Source: Ferruginibacter sp. (GTDB lineage: Bacteria > Bacteroidota > Bacteroidia > Chitinophagales > Chitinophagaceae). From it: a DNA stretch of 7,675 nt. A program made the translations under genes and the position numbers. The notes under the pieces were generated by a model that did no database searches, was not told the origin of the DNA, and saw only the letters and a program-made list of their open reading frames with translations. Position 1 is the stretch's first letter; each line of letters starts with the position of its first letter. The stretch is taken from NCBI GenBank assembly GCA_025362765.1, contig JANYFI010000386.1, forward strand, positions 1 through 7,675. Direction: 5' to 3'. Shown here in pieces: positions 1 to 6,476 of this stretch.

Positions 1-351
1 TTCTAAACTCAACCCACCAAAATTTATAAGCAATCCATCTGCAATATTGTAGGCTTCGCAATAATTTATCGCCTGTGCCTTATGTACAGCATCTAATTTC
101 TCCAATGCCTTTATTTCTACCATCGCTTTTTCCTCCACAAAAAAATCAACACGCCTTGTACCAATATTAATCCCATCGTAGTAAATCGGCATTTCCATTT
201 CCCGCAGAAAAGCCAGACCTTGCTTTTGCATTTCTATCGCCAAAGCCAGTTGATAAATTACTTCCTGAAAACCATTGCCCAATGTGTTATGAACCTTCAT
301 TGCACAACCAATGATAAGGCGTGTGATTTTATCAACTTGTTCTTTAGTCAT
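1..351 (-). CDS. GxxExxY family protein (PD-(D/E)XK nuclease-like), C-terminus cut by window edge
   Basis: The reverse strand is open from ATG at 351 to base 1 (117 codons visible, no stop). The family signature is plain: G27, E30 and Y33 in GNGFQEVIY, after an N-terminal helix containing IIGCAMKVHNTLG. A PD-(D/E)XK-like core follows, with D69 in RRVDF and E79/K81 in VEIKA, then Q93 and the closing strand GLLINFG. Homologues end about ten residues beyond this point, so little is missing. The fold suggests a nuclease-like protein, but the cellular role of this family is not established. Start choice: 351 puts the first helix at the usual distance. An in-frame ATG at 408, directly preceded by TAG, would add 19 residues made largely of a repeated INI(D/K)K unit. 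Neither start has a clear ribosome-binding site. It lies downstream of the beta-barrel gene on the same strand, with no evident functional link. Confidence 0.88.
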   Translation of the reverse strand, partial: MTKEQVDKITRLIIGCAMKVHNTLGNGFQEVIYQLALAIEMQKQGLAFLREMEMPIYYDGINIGTRRVDFFVEEKAMVEIKALEKLDAVHKAQAINYCEAYNIADGLLINFGGLSLE

Positions 352-352
352 C

Positions 353-397
353 TTGTCAATGTTTATCTTCTTAATGTTTATCTTGTCAATATTTATC
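353..397. repeat. Three tandem copies of a 15-bp repeat upstream of the GxxExxY gene
   Basis: Three consecutive 15-bp units occur at 353-367, 368-382 and 383-397. Their + strand consensus is TTGTCAATGTTTATC; the second copy differs at two positions and the third at one. A decayed fourth copy may continue at 398-405. On the minus strand the unit reads as five codons, I-N-I-(D/K)-K, in frame with the GxxExxY gene. It is therefore either a leader repeat (start 351) or an N-terminal coding repeat (start 408). Copy-number change would not shift the frame. Confidence 0.85.
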
Positions 398-495
398 CTT
401 TCAATCATCTAATCCAATTAATCGTGTTCTGACAACTTCCCAACATCAAAATACAAAAAAATTCGACTGTTTTTGTACGGAAAACATTTCTTACC

Positions 496-2943
496 TCACT
501 CCACCCGACCCTTCTCCTCATCCGAAGCATTGTCATTGTGCCCGCTCTTTCTTGCGAAGGTTGATTTCCCAAAGCGCCAGGTAAAGCCAAGGCCCAACCG
601 TTGTGTATCGGTTTCGGTGGTTTGAAAATACTGTGCCTGCTTTACACCCACCGATTTGTTGTGGTAAATCCAGGAATGAAAGATATCATCTATCGCAAGC
701 CGGATGCTGGCCTTGTCTTTCCATATCTTTTTTTGCACGGCCGCATTCACCCGGGCCATGCCGCTGGTAACCGCCTGGCCGTTTAAATCCCTGCTGGCAT
801 AGTAACCACCAAACTCTGCACTCCAGCCTTTGTTAAACCGCAGCTGGTTGAGTAAGTTGATGCGGGCCACATACACATTGGTAACCAGGTTTTCGGTGTA
901 AGCTTTTCCGTTAAGGCCCATGTGCGACAACAATACATCCAGGTTCAGGTTCCACCATTTGGCGGGCGTTAATGACAGGCCAGCGTTTAATAAAATCATA
1001 TAGCCCTGCGCAATGTTTTGCGGCCGGGTAATAAAGATGGAATCAATTGCCTGCGTGGTTTGAAATATCACATTGGTAAACCTGTTGAAACTTATACTGG
1101 TGCGAAAGAGTTGTTTGTGTGTGTATTTCAATTCAAGCCGGTACTGGTATTGCGGATTCAATACCGGGTTACCGGCGCTATAAGAATATTGATCCCGGAA
1201 AAATACAAAGGGATTCAGCAATTGGTAATTGGGCCGGTTAATTCTTTTTACCCCCAGCAAATTCAATGTGTTATCCCCGGCGCTATCCAGTTTATAACTA
1301 AAGTAAATACTGGGAAATACGCTGGTATAATTTTTACGAAAACTACTGTCGCTTGTTACCGCATTGCCCAATTGACTTCCATGAAGGTTCGTGTTTTCTA
1401 TTCGGAAGCCAGATTGAATGCTCCAGCGCTGCCAGCTTTTTTGCCCGTTTACATACAGGGCATTTATATTTTCGTGGTATTTAAAATGGTTGGATCTGCT
1501 GTAATCCATTACCGGTATTTCCGTCATCCTGTCAAAATAATCCACCACGTTGTTGTTATCCACCACGGATGATTTTATACCGGCTTCAACCTTTGCTTTG
1601 TTTTTAAACGGATGTACATAATCTGTTTTAGCTGTGTAGATATTGATAGACGACGGCACCAGGTATTGAAACCTCGCCTTTTCATTCAATACGCCACCTG
1701 GTTGAAAGGTAAAATTTTCAAGCAGTTGGTTGCCATCGGTTGTATACCGCAAATAATTGATATCCGCTGAAAGCTCCCGGCCCTTCTCATTCAGCTTGTG
1801 AACCATGCTGAGATTAATGCTGCCGTTTCGCCTGGTATCGCCGCCCGTATTACTGCCTGCACTTATACCCTGCAACTGATCATTTTTATTGTAGTTATTG
1901 CCAGCGGCAATAAAATTACCGTTTCTTTTACCGCCATTAAAATTCAACACCACGCCGTAGGTTGTTTTTGGTGTGGCAGCATAATCCAGGCCCAGGTTGA
2001 TGTTGCTGCCCCGGGTTTTGTATACCTGGCTGTTTGATAAAGACACCACCGAACTTAGTTCACCGGCGGAGGTATAAAATGTACGATCATACAAATCGCT
2101 TGTATACTGCCGCTCTTTATTGAAACCGATATTTGCAAACAGGTTTAGCTTTTTACGATTGTAATTTAAATTGACGGCATCGTTGTACCGGGCGTACCTG
2201 CCTTGCGAATAGCCCAGCGAAATATTGCCTGTAAACCCAGCCATCCTGTTTTTTTTCAGCCGGATGTTGATGATGGCATTGCCAGCTGCATCATACCTCG
2301 CCGGTGGATTATCCATCAACTCTATTTTATCCAGCACGCTGCCGGGCAGGGATTTTAAATAGGCCGCCAGGTCCTGGCCAGACATGTATGTAGGCCGCCC
2401 GTCAATAAGCACCGTTGCGCCCCTTCCATTCAGGTTGATATCGTTGTTTATACCGATGGTAATACCCGGCGTTTTTTCCAGTACTTCCAGTGTATTGCTG
2501 GTGGCACTGCTGATCATTGCCTCAACGTGTACAATTGTTTTATCAATTCCCTGTTCTATCATGGGGCGCTTCGCTGTTATTGTAACGCCAGACAGGTTCA
2601 TGCTTTTTGCGGGCACCATCACTACCGGCGGCAGCAGCGTATCCTGGTGTGTACTATCTACGGTGAGCAAAACAGGGATGGGTTGCTTTTGACCAACAGC
2701 AGTAACTATCAGTCTGTAAATACCATCAGCCACACCAGTAAACCTAAATTTTCCGTTGTTATTTGTCAGCGTTTCTTTTATGCTGGTGGTGTCGTTTGCC
2801 TTCACGAGCTTCACGGTTGCTGACCCAATTGCTTCGTAAGTTCCCTTGGTTACAGTACCTGCTACTGTTAGGCCTGGTGCTGATTGCGCCACCATTGAAA
2901 TGGTAAAGATGATGGTGTATATAAATGTACTGATTGCTTTCAT
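496..2943 (-). CDS. Outer-membrane beta-barrel family protein (TonB-dependent receptor-like)
   Basis: This is an 815-residue outer-membrane protein. Residues 1-20 are a signal peptide with a short hydrophobic core (FIYTIIFTI). Residues about 26-110 form a carboxypeptidase-regulatory-like beta-sandwich (AGTVTKG... NNGKFRFTGVADGIYRLIV). Residues about 118-232 form a plug-like domain with ITAKRPMIEQGIDKTIVHV, EVLEKTPGI, LNGRGATVLIDGRPTYMSG and the IELMDNPPARYDAAG segment. The rest, about 235-797, is a beta-barrel rich in alternating aromatic strands, ending RLGLGFTWRFGKSTF before a polar tail. This order matches the Bacteroidota 'outer membrane beta-barrel family' (OMP_b-brl_3 type) rather than a SusC transporter: it is shorter and lacks a SusD partner gene. 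The substrate cannot be read from the sequence. ATG 2943 is chosen because the signal peptide begins there. A divergent LytS/LytTR pair shares its upstream region, suggesting but not proving regulation by it. Confidence 0.93.
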   Translation of the reverse strand: MKAISTFIYTIIFTISMVAQSAPGLTVAGTVTKGTYEAIGSATVKLVKANDTTSIKETLTNNNGKFRFTGVADGIYRLIVTAVGQKQPIPVLLTVDSTHQDTLLPPVVMVPAKSMNLSGVTITAKRPMIEQGIDKTIVHVEAMISSATSNTLEVLEKTPGITIGINNDINLNGRGATVLIDGRPTYMSGQDLAAYLKSLPGSVLDKIELMDNPPARYDAAGNAIINIRLKKNRMAGFTGNISLGYSQGRYARYNDAVNLNYNRKKLNLFANIGFNKERQYTSDLYDRTFYTSAGELSSVVSLSNSQVYKTRGSNINLGLDYAATPKTTYGVVLNFNGGKRNGNFIAAGNNYNKNDQLQGISAGSNTGGDTRRNGSINLSMVHKLNEKGRELSADINYLRYTTDGNQLLENFTFQPGGVLNEKARFQYLVPSSINIYTAKTDYVHPFKNKAKVEAGIKSSVVDNNNVVDYFDRMTEIPVMDYSRSNHFKYHENINALYVNGQKSWQRWSIQSGFRIENTNLHGSQLGNAVTSDSSFRKNYTSVFPSIYFSYKLDSAGDNTLNLLGVKRINRPNYQLLNPFVFFRDQYSYSAGNPVLNPQYQYRLELKYTHKQLFRTSISFNRFTNVIFQTTQAIDSIFITRPQNIAQGYMILLNAGLSLTPAKWWNLNLDVLLSHMGLNGKAYTENLVTNVYVARINLLNQLRFNKGWSAEFGGYYASRDLNGQAVTSGMARVNAAVQKKIWKDKASIRLAIDDIFHSWIYHNKSVGVKQAQYFQTTETDTQRLGLGFTWRFGKSTFARKSGHNDNASDEEKGRVE

Positions 2944-2981
2944 GCTGTGTTGTTTTACTGTTGCTGTTTAATAATGAGATA

Positions 2982-3013
2982 CAAATATTGCAAGTAGCAG
3001 GCGCCCGGTGAAA
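2982..3013 (-). promoter_or_regulatory. Possible promoter of the beta-barrel gene
   Basis: On the minus strand, TTTC (3013-3010) and AATATTTG (2989-2982) are separated by 20 bases. This resembles the Bacteroidota primary promoter (-33 TTTG, -7 TAnnTTTG, spacer about 19-21), with one mismatch in each element. The -7 element lies 38 bases upstream of ATG 2943, a normal leader distance. It is a pattern match only. Confidence 0.4.
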
Positions 3014-3074
3014 CAATTGTGTTGTACATTGTAAAACGGCTGATGGAATGCTGCTGAAAGAGGTTGAATAAATT

Positions 3075-3096
3075 GGAAAGCCGGAGCATACTTTCC
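3075..3096. promoter_or_regulatory. Short perfect dyad in the divergent intergenic region
   Basis: GGAAAG (3075-3080) and CTTTCC (3091-3096) form a perfect 6-bp inverted repeat with a 10-base spacer, between the two divergent promoter candidates. The arm spacing of 16 bases centre to centre would suit a dimeric regulator on one face of the helix. It does not match the direct-repeat pattern usual for LytTR sites. A dyad this short can occur by chance. Confidence 0.25.
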
Positions 3097-3127
3097 GTCA
3101 GGGCACAGGGCAAATTCGTCACAGCAA

Positions 3128-3159
3128 TTTATCCATCGGCTTACGGTAGTGCATATTTG
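3128..3159 (+). promoter_or_regulatory. Possible promoter of the kinase-regulator operon
   Basis: TTTA (3128-3131), a 20-base spacer and CATATTTG (3152-3159) give a Bacteroidota-type promoter with one mismatch in each element. The start of transcription would lie near 3165, leaving a leader of about 27 bases before ATG 3192. The -7 element lies inside a perfect dyad, GTGCA-tatt-TGCAC (3149-3162), which could be an operator or chance. Confidence 0.42.
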
Positions 3160-3191
3160 CACCATGCTTCATTTAATAAAGAGCAAAAACA

Positions 3192-4232
3192 ATGAGTGAA
3201 ATTAATAATACAACACAGGATGTTTTTTATGGCAGAAAACTATACATTTTATTAGCCGGCATTGCGGCTATTCCACTGTTTTTTGTGATTAAATCTTATG
3301 TCAGCGCAATCGGCGTACACGAAGATGACCAGGTGGCCACCGCAGCAACCATGTGTTTTATTGCGGGTGTTTTTGCCGGCCGTTACCTGGCGCAAATTTG
3401 GACGCATCGTTTACAATCGGCTCCCAATGGCGTGATTGTTTTACTGGTTACTATCATAGTGGCCTGTATTGGCTGGCTTTTTTTTCATGCTGATTTTCCG
3501 TTACAGGGCAGGGTAGCCATTAATTTAATATTGTTTTGGTTGCCCTTTGCCGTTACCAGTTTAGTGGTTGGTATGCTGATAAAAATTGTAAGGGCCGTTA
3601 CGCAAAACCGGCTAAGAGAAGCTGAAGTTGCGGCCGCACAAAATAAGAGTGAACTGCACTTACTGCAATCGCAACTGAGCCCGCATTTTTTGTTTAACAC
3701 GCTCAACAATATGTATGGCCTTTCCCTGACTGAACATGAAAAAATTCCACCACTGCTGCTGAAATTATCAGACCTGCTGCGATATACGGTTTACGAGGCC
3801 AACGAAATATTTGTACCCATAAAAGACGAGCTGAATTATATTGATAATTACATTGCCTTTGAGCAAATACGGCTGGGTGAAAGATTGGTATTAAATATGG
3901 ATATGGAACCAATTGCAGGCAACGATATTAAGATTGCGCCCATGTTGCTGATTGTGTTTATTGAAAATGCGTTTAAACATTCCCGCAATTCGGCGGCGCA
4001 ACAAATTTTCATTACCATTAATTTAAAAATTTGGGGAAATTTGATCTTATTTTCAGTAAAGAATTCGCAAAGCAGTGAGAAAGAGGAACGCACGCAACTT
4101 GATAAACACGTGGGCTTTGGGCTTGCCAGTGTTACAAAAAGATTGGACCTGCTATATCCTGGAGAACACCAGTTAACACTAAATAACGAAGCTGAATTGT
4201 ATACCGTACTGCTACAGCTAAAAATGAAATAA
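3192..4232 (+). CDS. LytS-type membrane sensor histidine kinase
   Basis: This is a 346-residue inner-membrane kinase. Four hydrophobic segments fill the N-terminal half (about 16-35, 50-68, 80-98 and 107-131), with no sizeable extracytoplasmic domain, so sensing is probably intramembrane or through short loops. A helical linker (about 132-158) leads to the His_kinase core: phospho-accepting H165 in QLSPHFLFNTLNN, the conserved DLLRYTVYE segment (194-202), the N box FIENAFKHS with N259, and the glycine box GFGLASVTKRLDLLYPGEH (308-326). This box has A-S where the family usually has an asparagine (G.GL.N), although the rest is normal. The protein would autophosphorylate at H165 and pass phosphate to the regulator encoded one base downstream. 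ATG 3192 follows an A-rich, weakly SD-like stretch. Length is typical for the family. Confidence 0.95.
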   Translation: MSEINNTTQDVFYGRKLYILLAGIAAIPLFFVIKSYVSAIGVHEDDQVATAATMCFIAGVFAGRYLAQIWTHRLQSAPNGVIVLLVTIIVACIGWLFFHADFPLQGRVAINLILFWLPFAVTSLVVGMLIKIVRAVTQNRLREAEVAAAQNKSELHLLQSQLSPHFLFNTLNNMYGLSLTEHEKIPPLLLKLSDLLRYTVYEANEIFVPIKDELNYIDNYIAFEQIRLGERLVLNMDMEPIAGNDIKIAPMLLIVFIENAFKHSRNSAAQQIFITINLKIWGNLILFSVKNSQSSEKEERTQLDKHVGFGLASVTKRLDLLYPGEHQLTLNNEAELYTVLLQLKMK

Positions 4233-4233
4233 A

Positions 4234-4947
4234 ATGAATCAAATCAATTGCCTGGTGGTGGATGACGAACCAATAGCAAGAAGGATTATTGAAACCTATT
4301 GCAGCCACCTCTCTTATTTGTCGGTGGTAGCGTCTTGCGGCACCGCCCTGGAGGCAAAGAACGTTTTACAACAACAAAGAATAGACATTTTATTTTTAGA
4401 CATCAACATGCCCGTACTGGATGGAATCTCTTTTTTAAAAACATTGAAACTACAGCCGCAGGTGATATTCACTACCGCCTATAAAGAATATGCATTGGAT
4501 GCATTTGACCTGGCAGCCTGTGATTATTTACTAAAGCCATTTTCACTGGAGCGGTTTATCATAGCAGTTGACAAGGCTACCGAAAAATTACAAACACAAT
4601 CATTTGCATCGCCTGAACCTATCGAAACAAAAAAAGATGATTATATTTTTATTAAAACGGATGGCAAAATTTTTAAAATTCAACACCACGATTTACTGTA
4701 TGCCGAAGCCAGCGGCAACTACACAAAAATAGTTACCAACCAACAGGTATTACTACCAACCATGACGTTTTCAAATTTCGAAGAACAGCTTCCGCGTCAA
4801 ATTTTTTTTCGGGTTCACCGTTCCTTCATTATCAATAAAGCTAAAATAAGCCACGTGGAAGGTAACCGGGTTTTTATAGATAAAACGGAAATACCCATTG
4901 GCATAAATTATAAAGAAGCCTTTTTGAAAGAATTGGGATTTTCGTAA
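4234..4947 (+). CDS. LytTR family response regulator
   Basis: This is a 237-residue cytoplasmic transcription regulator. The receiver domain (about 4-118) has the acidic pair D10/D11, phosphorylation site D56 in ILFLDINMP, switch residue T80 in VIFTTAYKEYALDAF and K101 in DYLLKPF. An acidic linker (about 119-136) joins it to a LytTR DNA-binding domain (about 137-234), recognised from DDYIFIKTDGK, LLYAEASGNYTKI, the FFRVHRSFIINKAKI segment and IPIGINYKEAF. All key receiver residues are present, so it should be a phosphorylation-controlled regulator. Its ATG is one base after the kinase TAA (TAA-a-ATG), indicating translational coupling and co-transcription; the kinase is its expected partner. 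Targets are unknown, but the divergent beta-barrel gene is the obvious candidate. I saw no clear LytTR-type direct repeat in the intergenic region. Confidence 0.95.
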   Translation: MNQINCLVVDDEPIARRIIETYCSHLSYLSVVASCGTALEAKNVLQQQRIDILFLDINMPVLDGISFLKTLKLQPQVIFTTAYKEYALDAFDLAACDYLLKPFSLERFIIAVDKATEKLQTQSFASPEPIETKKDDYIFIKTDGKIFKIQHHDLLYAEASGNYTKIVTNQQVLLPTMTFSNFEEQLPRQIFFRVHRSFIINKAKISHVEGNRVFIDKTEIPIGINYKEAFLKELGFS

Positions 4948-5276
4948 TGACGAATGCTGATACGGGCAAAGGAAGGATAGCCAGTATGCATTGAAATATT
5001 GACGTATCCAGAAGTTGAATAACAATAAATCCCGCAGTTCATCCTTTAATATACAAAACTTTGCTCCCGATATAGCCACCATACGCCGTCACAAATAATA
5101 AAAAATCAACCCTGAAGGAAGCAGCCTCCTCCTTAATCAATGCTTACTTGCGGCCATTCGCAGATAACTATACTATACATTCAATTTATCCTGCCCAGAT
5201 GCTGTAATAAAATTATTGTTTACGCTCCTACGCCGGCAAAACTGACTGGCATAACGGCGCTGTTGTTATTTTAGGC

Positions 5277-5306
5277 ATAAAAAAACCACAATGGTTAGTT
5301 GTGGTT
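5277..5306 (-). terminator. Terminator-like hairpin with U-tract on the minus strand
   Basis: AACCACAA (5284-5291) and TTGTGGTT (5299-5306) form a perfect 8-bp stem with a 7-base loop. Read on the minus strand the stem is followed by a run of five T, giving an intrinsic-terminator form. Read on the + strand it is followed only by GCTAAATTATTTT, a poorer U-tract, though weak two-way action is possible. The nearest minus-strand gene ends about 570 bases upstream, so what it terminates is unclear. Confidence 0.5.
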
Positions 5307-5437
5307 GCTAAATTATTTTAATCACGGGGGGATATTGTTTTAAACGAGACTTTGCTATTATAAAGATAATTAATAATAACTGGGAAATTTAATTTTTATT
5401 TCTTGCCTTTGGAATTCACAAAAGAAATTAAAAAAGA

Positions 5438-5468
5438 GAAGCCGGATAGAAATCCAGCCTCGTTTTTT
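5438..5468 (+). terminator. Intrinsic terminator-like hairpin on the plus strand
   Basis: The arms 5438-5447 and 5452-5461 pair around an AGAA tetraloop with two mismatches (eight base pairs), followed by G and six T (5463-5468). This is a good Rho-independent form on the + strand. The closest + strand gene is the LytTR regulator, ending 490 bases earlier, so it either ends a long 3' untranslated region or belongs to an unannotated transcript. Confidence 0.55.
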
Positions 5469-5643
5469 GTCCAATATCCTATGAAAACCTATCTCTATTT
5501 AATAAAAATGATGCCAATGTTGTTTTGTGTATGATCGAGTTAAAAATTATTAATTAAATGCTGTTAATATCTACACTTCGTAAAATAATTTACCCATTTA
5601 GGGATTGAGGGAAGGGTAAAAATGGTGCGGTGAATATAGGGGG

Positions 5644-5700
5644 TAGTAATGGAGAATGGGCAATCGGCTGGTGAATATTGAATAGGCAATAGAGAATAGG
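5644..5700. repeat. Degenerate heptamer repeat tract (about RGNSAAT)
   Basis: Within this tract GGAGAAT, GGGCAAT, AGGCAAT and AGAGAAT recur in 7-base phase, with GTAGTAAT before and a TGAATATTGAAT interruption in the middle. It looks like a decayed short tandem repeat and does not fit coding sequence. Similar low-complexity spacer repeats are, as far as I recall, common between genes in large-genome Chitinophagaceae. Confidence 0.55.
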
Positions 5701-5758
5701 CGCTCAATGTACCATGGTTAGTTTATTCACCAATTGGCACTGGTGGTAAGTTGCTACG

Positions 5759-5846
5759 TTATTTTCCACCCTATTGGGTTTAGTAAAAACCAACCATATC
5801 CATCAATGGCCTTCCCGGACAAGTACCCATTATTTTCCACACTATT
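5759..5846. repeat. 17-bp direct repeat pair 71 bp apart
   Basis: TTATTTTCCACCCTATT (5759-5775) and TTATTTTCCACACTATT (5830-5846) match at 16 of 17 positions. Both lie downstream of the lipoprotein remnant and beside the heptamer tract, and on the minus strand both begin AATAG, like the heptamer phase. They may be outlying fragments of the same repeat family. Function unknown. Confidence 0.6.
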
Positions 5847-5878
5847 CATTTCGCCAGGAATAGCCTGTCACTAAACTA

Positions 5879-6326
5879 CTATTGACACTGCTTAGTCAAA
5901 AATTGTATGGTAGCCCGGTTAAAATCGCTGTACATCTGGTGATCGGAAACGCATAAATCAAGTTGGGTAAAAACAAAATACAATTGAGCCGCGTTTAAAC
6001 TTTTTAAAGCAGGGAAATCCGCAGGATTATTCAAATAAATACTTTGCAGCTGGCTGAAAGAAACGCCGTTGAAATAACCCTTTCCGTCAATATATCCCTT
6101 CGACTGCAGCTCCGTAAAAACCGCAACGGACTGGCTTGCCGAAATATCTCCCCTGCGGGAAAATCGTATCTCCTGCCTTATATTTCCCCGAGCCATAGCC
6201 ATTGGTAACAGAAACCGAAAAGCTATCTGTGCTTGTTGTAGGTATATCGGTACCAGAATTTTTTTTACAGGAAATCAGCAGATTGGCCACAAGCAGGAAA
6301 AATAGTAATGTGGTAACAGCCCTCAT
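5879..6326 (-). pseudogene. Broken lipoprotein gene: N- and C-terminal pieces in different frames
   Basis: The first frame starts at ATG 6326 with a lipoprotein signal peptide: MRAVTTLLFFLLVANLLIS, then lipobox L-I-S-C with C20, followed by KKNSG and a Ser/Thr-rich linker. It continues as FSVSVTNGYGSGKYKAGDT (36-54), which looks like a real secreted domain. Near 6165 protein-like sequence ends; the frame runs on to TGA 6087-6089. A second frame, offset by one base, carries protein-like sequence from about 6166 (RFSRRGDISASQS) through LYFVFTQLDLCVSDHQMYSDF to TAG 5879-5881, about 95 residues. Joined, the two would give only about 150 residues. I infer an internal deletion with an out-of-frame junction, or less likely a one-base frameshift in a small lipoprotein. 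From memory, the ends resemble those of larger Bacteroidota secreted lipoproteins with hydrolase-like folds; this is uncertain. An upstream ATG at 6380 would place a long basic stretch before the signal peptide and is less likely. Confidence 0.6.
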
Positions 6327-6400
6327 ATTGCCCGTTTTGCGTTTGGACTTTTTATATTTCCGTTGGTTTAATGAACGCACAATACTAAATGAATATTATC

Positions 6401-6408
6401 CAAAACTA
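6401..6408 (-). promoter_or_regulatory. Possible -7 element upstream of the lipoprotein remnant
   Basis: On the minus strand TAGTTTTG is an exact match to the Bacteroidota -7 consensus TAnnTTTG. It lies 74 bases upstream of ATG 6326. No good -33 TTTG is found at the expected spacing, so this is weak support for a separate promoter; read-through from the acyltransferase gene is also possible. Confidence 0.25.
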
Positions 6409-6476
6409 TTAAGCTATGAAGAAAACACGACATTTGACAATTCGCGTAATCCGTATTCATTATCGCAATCAAAACT

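Larger units (their letters stand above)
4948..5878. other. 931-bp intergenic region without a convincing gene
   Basis: No reading frame here has both a start and protein-like composition, apart from the antisense tail of a frame overlapping the regulator gene. The region is AT-rich, especially 5330-5600. It holds two terminator-like hairpins (5284-5306 and 5438-5468), a loose 7-bp inverted repeat (TTTACCC at 5589-5595 with GGGTAAA at 5614-5620), a degenerate heptamer tract (5644-5700) and a 17-bp direct repeat (5759-5775 and 5830-5846). No tRNA, riboswitch or transposase was recognised. Confidence 0.7.

Noticed and set aside
220..432. 70-codon plus-strand frame containing a LVNVYLLNVYLVNIY repeat
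   Set aside because: The repeat is only the other strand of the 15-bp tandem repeat, and the rest is antisense to the GxxExxY gene, which has clear family motifs.
1018..1572. 184-codon open frame on the plus strand inside the beta-barrel gene
   Set aside because: It lies wholly antisense to a well-supported 815-residue outer-membrane protein and has no recognisable domain. Its composition fits a complementary-strand shadow.
2944..3191. Possible LytTR-type direct-repeat binding site
   Set aside because: I looked for paired sites of the kind bound by LytTR regulators and found no pair at a suitable spacing. Only dyads are present, so no such site is annotated.
4771..5082. 103-codon minus-strand frame overlapping the end of the regulator gene
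   Set aside because: Its larger part is antisense to the LytTR domain. The remaining part has no recognisable motif, and no promoter or ribosome-binding site stands out.
5211..5321. Plus-strand fragment reading NYCLRSYAGKTDW... to a TAA, which looks protein-like
   Set aside because: It has no start codon, is preceded by two in-frame TAA codons, spans only 36 codons and overlaps a perfect hairpin. It could be a gene remnant, but chance is as likely.
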